NCBI RefSeq assembly: GCF_019352175.1
Contig: NZ_JACBYI010000001.1
Coordinates: 558,001-622,000, forward strand
Direction of reading: 5' to 3'
DNA: 64,000 bases
From: Paenibacillus sp. S150
GTDB lineage: Bacteria; Bacillota; Bacilli; Paenibacillales; Paenibacillaceae
How positions within the stretch are numbered: position 1 is the first letter of the stretch; every line of letters starts with the position of its first letter. The position numbers were made by a program, and so were the translations under genes. This document shows positions 1 to 8,450 of the stretch, one piece after another. The notes below the pieces were generated by a model that was given only the letters and a program-made list of their open reading frames with translations, had not been told where the DNA came from and ran no database searches.

Positions 1-746
1 TCATGGCCTTCAACCGCAAAAATCACTTCGGCCCCGGTCGACTTGCCGATCCAGTTGCGCTGCATATCCTTGATGCTCTCTTCCCAGTCCAGCTCTTCCA
101 GATCCTCAAGCAGGCGTTCTGCATACTCGGTAATTTTCAGAATCCACTGGCGCATCGGCCTGCGGACCACGGGATGGTTGCCGCGCTCGCTTCTGCCGTC
201 GATCACTTCTTCGTTGGCAAGCACCGTTCCGAGCGCCTCACACCAGTTGACCGATACCTCTGCCACATAAGCCAGCCCGCGGTTGTACAGCTGGATGAAA
301 ATCCACTGCGTCCATTTGTAATAATCCGGATCGGTTGTGCTGATCTCGCGGTCCCAGTCATAGGAGAAGCCCAGCGATTTGATCTGGCGGCGGAAATTAT
401 CAATGTTCTTGAAGGTAATATCGCGCGGGTGCTGTCCGGTGTCCATCGCATATTGTTCAGCCGGAAGTCCGAAGGCATCCCAGCCCATCGGGTGCAGCAC
501 GTTGTAGCCGCGCATTCTTTTGTACCGGGAGACGATGTCCGTCGCGGTGTAGCCTTCCGGGTGGCCTACGTGCAGCCCTGCACCTGAAGGATACGGGAAC
601 ATATCCAGTGCGTAGAATTTCGGCTTGCCCCCGTCTTCACCTGTCTTAAACGTTTTGTTCTCGTCCCAGAACTTCTGCCATTTCGGCTCGATCGTCTGGG
701 CACGGTAGCCTGTCGGGGCTGGGGTCGCTGTGTTGTCGCTCATCAT
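1..746 (-). CDS. leuS: Leucyl-tRNA synthetase, N-terminal part (runs off left edge)
   Basis: Charges tRNA-Leu with leucine in the cytoplasm. The visible N-terminal 248 codons contain the class I signature as HVGH, inside a stretch reading MFPYPSG followed by [14 protein letters not shown], and then [14 protein letters not shown], all typical of bacterial LeuRS. Two tandem ATG codons (746 and 743) lie 5 and 8 nt after an AGGAGG site, so either could start the protein. The gene is cut by the window edge, so the editing and anticodon-binding domains are not seen. It lies about 300 nt downstream of a T-box leader whose specifier reads CUC (Leu), which fits control by uncharged tRNA-Leu. In B. subtilis the gene after the AI-2E permease is alaS, so this neighbourhood differs. 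Confidence 0.97.
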   Translation of the reverse strand, partial: MMSDNTATPAPTGYRAQTIEPKWQKFWDENKTFKTGEDGGKPKFYALDMFPYPSGAGLHVGHPEGYTATDIVSRYKRMRGYNVLHPMGWDAFGLPAEQYAMDTGQHPRDITFKNIDNFRRQIKSLGFSYDWDREISTTDPDYYKWTQWIFIQLYNRGLAYVAEVSVNWCEALGTVLANEEVIDGRSERGNHPVVRRPMRQWILKITEYAERLLEDLEELDWEESIKDMQRNWIGKSTGAEVIFAVEGH

Positions 747-832
747 CTGCTCCTCCTTGGAGTGTTGCTGTCTTAGTAAGAACTATTGTTTTAAAAAGAG
801 TTATGAGAATAGTCTCCACTGCGAAAAAGTTT

Positions 833-945
833 TGGGCCTTTGCCCGCTGCTGCCTCTCCGGTTTCTTGATTAAAACCGCTCATCGCGGTAGAAAATCCAG
901 TATAAAGGCGCCACTGCCGTTGCTCCCGCTCCAAAATTTTTCCTC
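833..945 (-). repeat. Dispersed repeat R3, copy in leuS leader
   Basis: About 110 bp between the T-box terminator and leuS. It aligns by eye with 27935-28050 (between hisS and aspS) and 33203-33296 (inside repeat R1-C). Shared landmarks on the plus strand are a CGCTG(C/T)TG head, a TTTCTTGATT-like block, a GAAA(A)TCC block, an AAAGGCG-like block and a TCC end. No reading frame is conserved. The rest of the 747-1043 interval has no recognisable gene. Confidence 0.55.
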
Positions 946-1039
946 GTTCCGTTCTCTGTAACTTTTATAGCCCCTCGGTTCACCCGATGGAGCAGCAAAG
1001 TCCAAGAACCTGCCCAGAATTACCTGATCCGATGGGCCA

Positions 1040-1345
1040 ACCGCAAAAAACCTCCCATCCCTAGCGTATTATCGCTAGGGACGAGAGGTCTGAATTCCCG
1101 TGGTACCACCCTAGTTAGCGGCTGATATGCTTTACCTGCCGCTCACTTTGACACCCTGTAACGGGGGTGAGGCGACGACGGTTCACTCGCGGGCTACGCA
1201 CTGTAGGTCAGCGGCCCTGCGGCTTGCGCCGTTACTCCGAGGTGAGTTCATTCTTCTCCGTTAACCGGCTCGCACCCAGCGCCGGCTCTCTGCAATAACG
1301 GTCTCACGAATTAATGCTCCTCTTCATCGCAAAGCTATGTTTACC
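1040..1345 (-). promoter_or_regulatory. T-box riboswitch leader of leuS
   Basis: On the minus strand the T-box core GGGTGGTACCACGGG lies at 1097-1112, just before a strong terminator. Upstream is a stem I with an AGAGAG-GCCGG motif. The specifier loop reads GAA-CUC-ACC, with the codon CUC (Leu) at 1244-1246. Uncharged tRNA-Leu should pair with CUC and, through its NCCA end, with the T-box bulge, which stabilises the antiterminator and allows leuS transcription. The specifier matches the downstream gene. Confidence 0.93.
1044..1089 (-). terminator. T-box attenuator terminator (leuS)
   Basis: On the minus strand a 16-bp stem (CCTCCC and CCCTAGCG blocks pairing with CGCTAGGG and GAGAGG) is followed by six U. 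It is the alternative structure to the T-box antiterminator. Confidence 0.92.
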
Positions 1346-1496
1346 GATTGTGAATCAGTAATATTCACCACATTATATACAAAACAAGCATGTACAGTCA
1401 ATGATTTGCCCTCATCCGGCAGCAACCGCCTTAATTCAGCCCCATTTCTCCCGCTGCGCGCATTTCGTTCCGGTCCTTACAGGCCTCTGCCCCTGC

Positions 1497-2564
1497 TTAC
1501 ACCGGCTTCCGCCGGATATAATATGCGATGAAATGCTGAATCACCACTTTGCCTGCCGCAAACACCGGAACCGCCAGAATCAGGCCGATCATTCCGGCCG
1601 CCTCTCCGCCCACCAATAGCGCAAAAATAATCAGCAGGGGATGCAGATGCAGCTTCCGCCCCACCACCTGCGGCGAAATGACATTGCTCTCCAGCATCTG
1701 GCACAGGGTGTTGACCACGGCCACAAGCAGAACGAGGCGCAGCGAGAGGGTTGACGCCATTACAATCGCAGGGGCTGCGCCAAGAAACGGGCCCATGTAC
1801 GGAATGATATTGAACACCGCCACCACGCAGGCGAACAGCAGCGCATAGGGCATGCCAATGATCGCATAGCCGATATAGGCCAGCACACCGATGATAAGGC
1901 AGACCAGAAACTGGCCCCGGATATAGTTGCCCAGCGCTTCGTCAATATCCTTCAGCAGCCTGACGATCGACTTGCGCCGCGAGCGCGGCAGACAGGAGAC
2001 CACCGTCCGTTCGAATACATCGAAATCCTTTAGGATGTAGAATACCAGAAAAGGCACGATAAAAGCATTGAACAGCAAGCCTATGGTCGATCCGATGTTA
2101 TCAAGGAAATGGGAAATCCCTGCGGCGAGCCGGTTTTCCAGCTGAAAAAACCAGTTGTTCATCCCCATCTCGACACCGGGCGGTATCAATCTGGTATTCA
2201 TCTTCCGCATGAGCCCCTGCGCATGCAGCGTCATCTCGGGCAAATGCTCATTCAGCTCTTCCAGCTGTTCGATGAACATCGGGATCAGATTGATGACGAT
2301 GACGGCGAGCGAGGTCAGGAATACGGCATAGATAAGCAGCACGGCGACACTGCGCGGCATTTTGCGTCCGGCGAGCATACTGACTACCGGATTGAGCACA
2401 TATGAAATAATCATGGCCGCGAGAAACGGTGCAAGGATCGCTTTCAAAAAAACAAAAACCCCATGCAGCATCGGACGGAGCAGCCATATAAAATATAAAA
2501 TGATCAGGGCAAGCAGCGCGCCGATCATCCGGCGGAACCATTTACTTTGGGACCATTGCTCCAC
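1497..2564 (-). CDS. AI-2E family transporter (YrrI-like permease)
   Basis: Polytopic membrane protein of 355 residues of the AI-2E/PerM exporter family. It has a short N-terminus, two hydrophobic segments (about 12-75), a long extracytoplasmic-type region with amphipathic stretches (about 95-150), and a C-terminal cluster of segments including a proline- and glycine-rich NIIPYMGPFLG motif typical of the family. The GTG start is chosen because a GGGGGT site lies 7 nt upstream. Its position near the yrrD and yrvO-like genes matches B. subtilis yrrI. The substrate cannot be deduced; family members have been linked to autoinducer-2 or Na+/H+ transport. It lies directly upstream of the leuS T-box unit. 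Confidence 0.88.
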   Translation of the reverse strand: MEQWSQSKWFRRMIGALLALIILYFIWLLRPMLHGVFVFLKAILAPFLAAMIISYVLNPVVSMLAGRKMPRSVAVLLIYAVFLTSLAVIVINLIPMFIEQLEELNEHLPEMTLHAQGLMRKMNTRLIPPGVEMGMNNWFFQLENRLAAGISHFLDNIGSTIGLLFNAFIVPFLVFYILKDFDVFERTVVSCLPRSRRKSIVRLLKDIDEALGNYIRGQFLVCLIIGVLAYIGYAIIGMPYALLFACVVAVFNIIPYMGPFLGAAPAIVMASTLSLRLVLLVAVVNTLCQMLESNVISPQVVGRKLHLHPLLIIFALLVGGEAAGMIGLILAVPVFAAGKVVIQHFIAYYIRRKPV

Positions 2565-2754
2565 GAGTGCACCCCCTAGTACGCGTTCAACTCAAATTAC
2601 TGGACTGGCTTCGTAGATAAGTATATGTATGCCGGCCGCAAAATAACCGTTCATCCCCGGCTGCGCAGCCCAAACTTTATTATTTGGCCTCCATCTTGAG
2701 AACTTGTTATGGGGTTCCCCTCCCTCATTCAGCAAGAATAAGCCGCAAGTGGAA

Positions 2755-3245
2755 GCGGCTTCGCCGTCCTTGACCGGGCAGCGCAGCTGTTTGCATTTCA
2801 GGTGTAAGGCTGGCCGCTGAAGCCAGGCGGGAAGCCAAGTGGAAAAGGTCACTTCATTTTCCCCAGCCGCTTTTTCACTTGCGTTAGCGGGAAAAAGGAG
2901 ACTTAATCGATCCGTTTTTCTCCCTTTCAGGGGAATACGCCTACATTATGATGAACTTGAAACATTCACCTAAAAGTCAGCCATTTTAGTGGTAAAAAGG
3001 ATAACTAATCCACCACATTCGGATACTGGATCATCCCTAGTGGGAAAAAGTACAACTAATTTGGCTGAAATCAGCCGAATGGGGGGAGTCGGCCTCCATT
3101 AAGTGTACAAAATCCCACTAAATCCTGTTAAATCCAGAATTCCAGCCCATTAGTGTTACTTTTTACACTTCGCTTCAGTCCCCTATGAATCTCTTCCTTG
3201 CGTTCCATCAGCTTGTTCAGGTTCTCCGGTTCAATTCATATATAT
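2755..3245 (+). repeat. Dispersed repeat R1, copy A
   Basis: About 490 bp recurring at 8170-8450 (inverted), 32521-33830 and 56570-57270. The head, GCCGTCCTTGACCGGGCAGC, is nearly identical in A, C and D. The core (2986-3170) has four related 22-24 nt units at 2986-3009, 3037-3060, 3098-3121 and 3149-3170. The last two approximate the reverse complements of the first two around a central hairpin GGCTGA-AA-TCAGCC (3063-3076). The core is therefore one long imperfect palindrome. It is non-coding. Confidence 0.85.
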
Positions 3246-3397
3246 TAAGTTTCTTTATTGTGTTTTTTAAAGATTAAAATAAAACGTTTGCAAGCGGCGC
3301 GCCTATAAGCCCAGCTTCGCCAGCGGCGGACACGAAAAAGTCATTGATCCCGGCTTCGATGCTTCACAGGGCGATCCTATAGAATCCCCATGGCGCA

Positions 3398-3453
3398 CAA
3401 AAAAAGCGCCAATAACCCTCAGCTAACCGGACGCTGAAAGGAAATTGACGCTT
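3398..3453 (-). terminator. Terminator of the PRC-barrel / zinc-ribbon unit
   Basis: On the minus strand AAGCGTCAAT (3444-3453) pairs with ATTGGCGCTT (from 3405), followed by seven U. The loop holds a smaller CAGC/GCTG hairpin. It lies just after the stop at 3504. Confidence 0.75.
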
Positions 3454-3503
3454 ATGGGTTCATCATATGTACCCGCTGCAGGCAGAGCCGCGGGAACTCT
3501 GCA

Positions 3504-3713
3504 TCAGGAGGACGCATGGATCTGGGGATAGTCCTGGGCAATCTCTTCCCCGGAGAACAGATCGTCAAGCGAGCTGAGTGTGCCGTCTTCTTCCACCTGA
3601 TACACCGACATTTTCTCGCCGTTGACCGTCAGTTCGATGAAGCAGCCCCAGCAATAGAACTGGTGGGAACCGATCTTGCCGATATCCTTGGAATTGCAGT
3701 TTGGACACTTCAT
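3504..3713 (-). CDS. Small zinc-ribbon-like protein
   Basis: A 69-residue protein with two cysteine pairs, CPNC at the N-terminus (residues 3-6) and CWGC near residue 24, the spacing of a rubredoxin-type or zinc-ribbon knuckle. The C-terminal half is acidic. The second ATG (3713) is preferred because a GGTGGA site lies 9 nt upstream; for the ATG at 3722 that site would be too close. It begins 14 nt after the PRC-barrel gene and shares its terminator, so the two are probably co-transcribed. I do not recognise a named family, and the function is unknown; metal binding is inferred from the cysteines. Confidence 0.75.
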   Translation of the reverse strand: MKCPNCNSKDIGKIGSHQFYCWGCFIELTVNGEKMSVYQVEEDGTLSSLDDLFSGEEIAQDYPQIHASS

Positions 3714-3727
3714 ATAATACATTCCAC

Positions 3728-4249
3728 CTATCCGTTAACAATATTAATGGCTTTTTGAAGCCGTTCTTCGCTCATCGCGGGAACCAGTACGGAATTCTCC
3801 CCAATGGACATTCCTTCAGAACAAGGCAGCCATTTGCGGCCTTCGATCAAATCAGTTACCAATCCGTCACTGATTTCCAGCGCTACTATTGTGTTTCCCA
3901 ACTTTTGGTCAAAATAAACATCGGATATTCGTCCGAGGATCGTTCCGGATGCCGTCAGCACCTGCAGATCCTTCAATTTGCTTTTGCCCAAAAGAAATGT
4001 ATAGGGTATATGGTCAGTGTCAGCCTTGACAATCGACTCTTTACTGCGAATCATGACAGCATCCTCGCCATAAGCGACAATATCTTCCCATGCCACAACT
4101 TTCACATGACTGGAGAAAAAAGTTTTGCTTTCCAGTTCAATACCCGTAATATTCCAGTTTGAATCCAGTAAAACATCGACAATTTTGCCGATTTCGTTAC
4201 CTTCTTCAACCTCGTATACAGCCAAGCCGATCATATCTTGAAGTTTCAT
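3728..4249 (-). CDS. PRC-barrel domain protein (YrrD-like)
   Basis: A 173-residue soluble protein with two tandem PRC-barrel-like halves. The first opens MKLQDMIGLAVYEVEEGNEIGKIVDVLLD and the second has GTILGRISDVYFD near residue 110. Both show the beta-strand, glycine-lysine-turn and VxDVxxD signature of PRC barrels. The family includes ribosome maturation and photosynthetic reaction-centre domains, but YrrD itself has no established role. It sits between the cysteine desulfurase and the zinc-ribbon gene, the neighbourhood of yrrD in B. subtilis. Confidence 0.85.
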   Translation of the reverse strand: MKLQDMIGLAVYEVEEGNEIGKIVDVLLDSNWNITGIELESKTFFSSHVKVVAWEDIVAYGEDAVMIRSKESIVKADTDHIPYTFLLGKSKLKDLQVLTASGTILGRISDVYFDQKLGNTIVALEISDGLVTDLIEGRKWLPCSEGMSIGENSVLVPAMSEERLQKAINIVNG

Positions 4250-4346
4250 GGCTGTTTATGTCCCCTCACTTTGAGTGTACTTACGAGTTCCCTCAGGGTT
4301 GAATTGAGCACTCAAACACCGAAACGGCAACGAGGCTGCAAACAGC

Positions 4347-5498
4347 CTAGTCGTTCTTACGCAGCCGGTTCAGGATGGTTTCAACTTTTTGGGCCACGTA
4401 CTCCATTTCTTCATTAGTATTACCCAAACCTGTACTGAATCGAATCGCGGAATTCAAAAGTTCCTCCGGAAGCTTCATCGCCTGCAGCACATGCGAAATT
4501 TCCAGAGAACCTGAGGTGCAGGCTGAACCGCTTGCGGCAGCAATTCCCTCCATGTCAAGATTCATCAGCAGCACATCGGTTCTCACTCCGGGAAAGCTCA
4601 GATTCAGAATTCCGGGGAGAAAGTCCTGCCTGCTCCCGTTGATGACGTAGCTCTCCCTCCCGATTCGGCGGTCCAGCTCCTGCAGCAGCGTTCCGCGCAG
4701 CATTAACGCCTTGTCCCGGCGCTGTTCCAGCCCCTGGACCGCAAGCTCCACGGCCTTGGCAAAGCCTGCCGCGCCCGCCAGGCTTTCCGTTCCCGCCCGC
4801 CGGCCGCGCTCCTGCAATCCGCCGTGCTGTCTTGGCTGGAGCGGTGCCCCGCGCCGGACATACAGCCCCCCAATCCCCTGGGGGCCGCCTATTTTGTGGG
4901 CGGCGAAGCTCATATAATCCACAGGAAGCCCGCGGAGAGAAATTGGCAGCACGCCCAGAGCCTGCACAGCGTCCACATGGAACAGAATCCCATGCTCCGC
5001 AGCTAACCTGCCAATCTCTTGTATAGGTTCTACAGTTCCCACCTCATTATTCGCGTACATTACACTGATCAGCACTGTATCTTCCCGCAGAGCGGCTTCC
5101 ACACCGGCAGCGGATACGCGGCCCGCAGCATCGACCGGGAGATAAGTGACGGCATAGCCCTGCTTCTCCAGCGCTTCGCAGGTATGCAGCACCGCATGAT
5201 GCTCAACGGCTGTTGTAATAATATGTTTCCCTTTGCTGGCCGAGGCCGAGGCCGCGCCGAAAAGGGCGAGATTGTCGCTCTCTGTGCCACCGCTGGTGAA
5301 CACCCATTCATCGGGCATACAGCCCAAATAGCCCGCAATGGTGTCACGCGCGCCGTTGATTATCTTTTTGGCGGAACGTCCGAACGTGTGGACACTGGAC
5401 GCATTGCCGTATTGCTCAAGCTGCATATTGTACATGACCTTGGCCACCTCCGGATGAACCGGGGTCGAGGCGGCATGGTCCAAATAAATCGGTTTCAT
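4347..5498 (-). CDS. Cysteine desulfurase (YrvO/IscS type)
   Basis: PLP enzyme that removes sulfur from cysteine as a protein persulfide, feeding tRNA 2-thiolation and other sulfur acceptors. At 383 residues it has the usual length. YLDHAAST at the N-terminus, the EHHAV histidine region (about 99-103), the PLP lysine in HKIGGPQG (Lys202) and the catalytic loop GSACTSGS (Cys327) are all present. In B. subtilis the orthologue yrvO lies beside mnmA and supplies its sulfur. Here mnmA is about 4 kb away on the other strand, so the pair is split but still close. The ATG follows a GGAG site. Confidence 0.93.
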   Translation of the reverse strand: MKPIYLDHAASTPVHPEVAKVMYNMQLEQYGNASSVHTFGRSAKKIINGARDTIAGYLGCMPDEWVFTSGGTESDNLALFGAASASASKGKHIITTAVEHHAVLHTCEALEKQGYAVTYLPVDAAGRVSAAGVEAALREDTVLISVMYANNEVGTVEPIQEIGRLAAEHGILFHVDAVQALGVLPISLRGLPVDYMSFAAHKIGGPQGIGGLYVRRGAPLQPRQHGGLQERGRRAGTESLAGAAGFAKAVELAVQGLEQRRDKALMLRGTLLQELDRRIGRESYVINGSRQDFLPGILNLSFPGVRTDVLLMNLDMEGIAAASGSACTSGSLEISHVLQAMKLPEELLNSAIRFSTGLGNTNEEMEYVAQKVETILNRLRKND

Positions 5499-5736
5499 GA
5501 CGATTTCTCCGCTTCTGGTTATTCAGGATTTTCTTACAGGACTACTCGATTATACTGCTGAACCGTTTCTTTTACCACCTGTCAATAAACACAATATTGT
5601 AACATTTTATCAGGGGTATAAGGCATAACCTTCAGTTGGGCTTCAGGTTATTTTCAGCCGGCACTCAGCTTTCCCTCCGATGAATTACAGTGGGCTTTCA
5701 GCGCAAAGGGGAGCATATATTGAGAGGAGACAGCAA

Positions 5737-6585
5737 ATGTCACTATCCATTAGCAACTATTACAAGAATTACTATGAGAACTACGATTTCACCAGCGGCA
5801 ATACAAGTGCAGCCCGGACTAGCTCTTCCTCAGCAGGCTTAGCGGGCAGTACCAGCGGTACGGACTCAGCAGACTTCAGTGAAATTGCCAGGCTGTTCTT
5901 CAAGCTGGACGGAACGGATGACACGGCAGAAGATGGCTGCACGGATACATATTCACCATCCGCGCCGGGCTCCATGCCCGCTTTTTTGTACGGTGGCGAT
6001 ATGAAGGCTCTGCTGGCGCAAATACAGGCGGGGATCAGCTATACCGATACCGATCCGGCAGCATCGGCGGGGAATAATACCGGCAGCCTCCTGGACACTT
6101 GGCAAGGTCTGCCGGACAGCAGTAACCTCACTTATTTAAGCGGCAATTCGCTGTCAGCACTGCTTCAGACCCTGCAATCCGGCTCTGCTGCATCCGGCTA
6201 TCCATGGATTGAAGCGGCGGATACAACCCGAAAGGCTGCAGGCATTCCTGCGATGCTGCAAGCCATGGAGGGCTTCCCAATTCCTTTTGCCCGGGGACTG
6301 GATGACTTAGACAGCCTGGATAGTACGGAGAGTATGGACACTGACGGGATCAGCGGATTAACTTCACTGGAGGCAGGGCTGACCCCGGAGGATATGAAAT
6401 CCATACTGGAACATCTGCAGGGCAGCCTTGATTCTTCGGCAGACAGCGGAAGCGCATCTGCCGGCAAGGATAACCCCCTGGCCGCAATCCAGGCCTTGTT
6501 GTCCTCCGGGGACCTCTCCACGGTGACAGACAGCGGGCTGTCCAGCCTGTTCAGCAAAGTACTGAAGACGTTGGAGCAAGTATAA
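5737..6585 (+). CDS. Unrecognised acidic, Ser/Asp/Gly-rich protein
   Basis: I do not recognise a family. The ATG at 5737 is preferred over the upstream frame opening at 5680 because GAGAGGAG lies 7 nt before it, giving 282 residues. There is no signal peptide or membrane segment. The first 17 residues are Tyr/Asn/Ser-rich, followed by Ser/Thr/Ala/Gly and Asp-rich low complexity, with short amphipathic helices that resemble one another (MKALLAQIQAG, LSALLQTLQSG, MKSILEHLQGS, LAAIQALLSSG), suggesting four degenerate repeats of a helix. It ends before a bidirectional terminator shared with the DUF523 gene. Composition suggests a partly disordered protein. Confidence 0.75.
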   Translation: MSLSISNYYKNYYENYDFTSGNTSAARTSSSSAGLAGSTSGTDSADFSEIARLFFKLDGTDDTAEDGCTDTYSPSAPGSMPAFLYGGDMKALLAQIQAGISYTDTDPAASAGNNTGSLLDTWQGLPDSSNLTYLSGNSLSALLQTLQSGSAASGYPWIEAADTTRKAAGIPAMLQAMEGFPIPFARGLDDLDSLDSTESMDTDGISGLTSLEAGLTPEDMKSILEHLQGSLDSSADSGSASAGKDNPLAAIQALLSSGDLSTVTDSGLSSLFSKVLKTLEQV

Positions 6586-6696
6586 CCGGCATCACCTTTC
6601 CTAAGATTACGTGCTTGCGAAAGTATAGAAGCGGCATGATCAGAATGAAAATTCTCCCCGGGTACCGGGGAAGCCCATGAAAAATGCTATCCTTTG

Positions 6697-6744
6697 AAAA
6701 AGGACTGTTACAGCGGTTGTGAAATCCCGGTAACAGTCCTTTTC
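6697..6744. terminator. Bidirectional terminator
   Basis: AAAAGGACTGTTAC pairs with GTAACAGTCCTTTT around an 18-nt loop. It separates the convergent genes at 5737 and 6762 and works for both strands by its A- and T-tracts. Confidence 0.93.
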
Positions 6745-6761
6745 TGTCAAGTTATTAACGT

Positions 6762-7241
6762 CTATTTCTCCAGAACTCCCAGTTGCTCCAATCTGAAAGC
6801 GAGCTGCTCCTCGGAAATAACCTCAATGCCATTTCGTCTAAGCAGCGCAGAGGTCACACCCTGGCCGGGGATCTTCCGGCCGGCGAATTTACCGTTATAG
6901 ATCATGGAGCTGCCGCAGGACGGGCTGTTCTCCTTGAGGACTACGGTCGCCGCCGCGTAACGGCGTGCTGCCTCCAGTGTCTCCCGGGCCCCTTGGATAT
7001 ACATGGGGGTAACATCGTTGCCTAAACGGTCCATCACCCTTGCTGTTCCGTCAAGGACCGCGTCCCCGTCTCCGCCAACAATCTCGGCCGGTTCCCGCGG
7101 GGTAGAGAAGCCTCCAAGCAGCTCAGGACAGACAGCGACCGCCTGCTCTGCATCCAGCAGCTTCTGAATGGCCTCATCCAGACAAGCCGTGCCATTGTAC
7201 CTCACTTTCAGGCCTGCCAGGCAGGAGCTTACGATAATCAT
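6762..7241 (-). CDS. DUF523 / thiouracil desulfurase-like protein (TudS family)
   Basis: 159 residues. It starts MIIVSSCLAG and has CPE and NSPSCGS motifs, giving the three invariant cysteines Cys7, Cys38 and Cys109 that bind a [4Fe-4S] cluster in TudS-type members. Those enzymes remove sulfur from thiouracil. Whether this protein has that activity is inference from family membership. It is convergent with the unknown acidic protein and divergent from the SRAP gene. Its place near mnmA, cymR and the cysteine desulfurase is an attractive sulfur and thiolated-nucleoside context, but may be chance. Confidence 0.85.
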   Translation of the reverse strand: MIIVSSCLAGLKVRYNGTACLDEAIQKLLDAEQAVAVCPELLGGFSTPREPAEIVGGDGDAVLDGTARVMDRLGNDVTPMYIQGARETLEAARRYAAATVVLKENSPSCGSSMIYNGKFAGRKIPGQGVTSALLRRNGIEVISEEQLAFRLEQLGVLEK

Positions 7242-7340
7242 GGAATTTCTCTCCTTCGCTTTTCATGCCTATCTTCCTTTATAATAGCTAACAAGCAGAA
7301 ACGTTTGCTATAGCATTTATAAACGCGGGGAGGCAAGGCC

Positions 7341-8066
7341 ATGTGCGGAAGATATACCATTATGGTAAGCATGGAGGAATTGATGCTCAGGTATTTGATT
7401 CAGGACACCGCGCTTGTTCATTATGCACCGAAATATAATGCGGCTCCGATGCAGTACATCCCTGCTGTGATTCACGACGGCAAGCGGAACAGGCTTGGAG
7501 AGCTTCGCTGGGGGCTGGTGCCCTCCTGGGCCAAAGACGGCAAGAGCGGCAGCAAAATGATCAATGCGCGCAGCGAATCACTTCTGGACAAACCCTCCTT
7601 CCGGAGCCTGATCGGCTCGCGGCGCTGCATCATTCCTGCAGATGGCTTCTACGACTGGAAGCAGCAGGACGGGGAGAGAAAGCCCATGCGGATCACACTG
7701 AAGAACGGCGAAATTTTTTCACTGGCCGGTCTGTACGATATATGGCTGGATGCCAGCGGCAACAAGCTCAGCACATGCACCATTATCACCACCGAGCCCA
7801 ACAGCCTGATGGCGGATATTCATGACCGGATGCCGGTTATTCTCAGCCGTGAAGCGGAAGCCGAGTGGCTTGACCGCAATCATCATCAAATTCCGGAATT
7901 GATGAAGCTGCTTCGTCCCTATGCTGCGGAGCAAATGCGGGCGTATCCCGTGCAGGCAGCGGTAGGAAATGTGCGCAATGACTATAAGGAATTAATTGAC
8001 GAAGAGAAAACAAGTTCATCAAATGTTAAAACATCACTGACCACTACTCCATCAGGCAAGTTTTGA
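7341..8066 (+). CDS. SOS response-associated peptidase (SRAP/HMCES-YedK family)
   Basis: Covalently caps abasic sites in single-stranded DNA through an N-terminal cysteine after removal of Met1. The protein begins MCGRY (Cys2 nucleophile). It has the NAR motif (Asn75), a GFYDW motif near 102-106 where YedK has Glu105 and this protein has Asp, and the catalytic His in DIHDRMP (about 161). At 241 residues it is slightly long. The last 20 or so codons (from about 8005) overlap, antisense, a secreted-protein remnant and look unlike the usual C-terminus, so the native 3' end was probably replaced. The start has GGGGAGG about 10 nt upstream. Confidence 0.92.
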   Translation: MCGRYTIMVSMEELMLRYLIQDTALVHYAPKYNAAPMQYIPAVIHDGKRNRLGELRWGLVPSWAKDGKSGSKMINARSESLLDKPSFRSLIGSRRCIIPADGFYDWKQQDGERKPMRITLKNGEIFSLAGLYDIWLDASGNKLSTCTIITTEPNSLMADIHDRMPVILSREAEAEWLDRNHHQIPELMKLLRPYAAEQMRAYPVQAAVGNVRNDYKELIDEEKTSSSNVKTSLTTTPSGKF

Positions 8067-8224
8067 AGATCAATAGTTCCACTGGAGTTCACCACAGGCG
8101 ATGCAGCATCAGTTGGAACACTAGCTACCTCACCATATACAGGTAAACTCGCTGTCAATAAAATTCCTGCAATCAAACTATATGAATTGAACCGGCGAAC
8201 CTGAAAAAGCTGGATGGAACGCAA
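7982..8224 (-). pseudogene. Remnant of a secreted protein (signal peptide plus about 50 residues)
   Basis: Minus-strand frame of 80 codons. The N-terminus carries a hydrophobic core (SLIAGILLTASLPVYG) followed by Ala/Ser/Thr-rich sequence, like an exported protein truncated after about 50 mature residues. Its first residues (QVRRFNSY) lie in the end of repeat R1-B, and a similar peptide (QVRQFNSY) can be read from R1-C at about 33105. Its 3' part overlaps the SRAP gene antisense. No family recognised. It looks like a fragment carried with, or broken by, the repeat. Confidence 0.45.
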
Positions 8225-8450
8225 GGAGGTTCATAGGGAACGGAAGCGAAGTGTAAAAAGTAACACTAATGGGCTGGAATTCCGGCGTGAACGGGCTTTA
8301 GTGGGATTTTGTACACTTCATGGAGGGCCACTCCCCCCATACGGCTGATTTCAGCCGGATTAGTTGTACTTTTTCCCACTAAGGCTGGTACAGTATCCGA
8401 ATGCATTGGATTAGTGTTCCTTTTTACCATTAAGGCTGGCGGAAACGCGG
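8170..8450 (-). repeat. Dispersed repeat R1, copy B (inverted, truncated)
   Basis: Reverse-complement copy of the R1 core and 3' end. It has the four 24-nt dyad units, the central hairpin (GGCTGATTTCAGCC as read on plus) and the GAAGCGAAGTGTAAAAAG end. It lacks the CGTCCTTGACCGGG head of copies A, C and D. It lies between the SRAP gene and cymR. Confidence 0.85.

Larger units (their letters stand above)
2565..3503. other. Long intergenic region holding repeat R1-A
   Basis: 939 bp without a credible gene. It holds the R1-A repeat (2755-3245), an AT-rich stretch (3240-3290) and the terminator at 3398-3453. Open frames here lack a ribosome site and family similarity. Confidence 0.7.
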
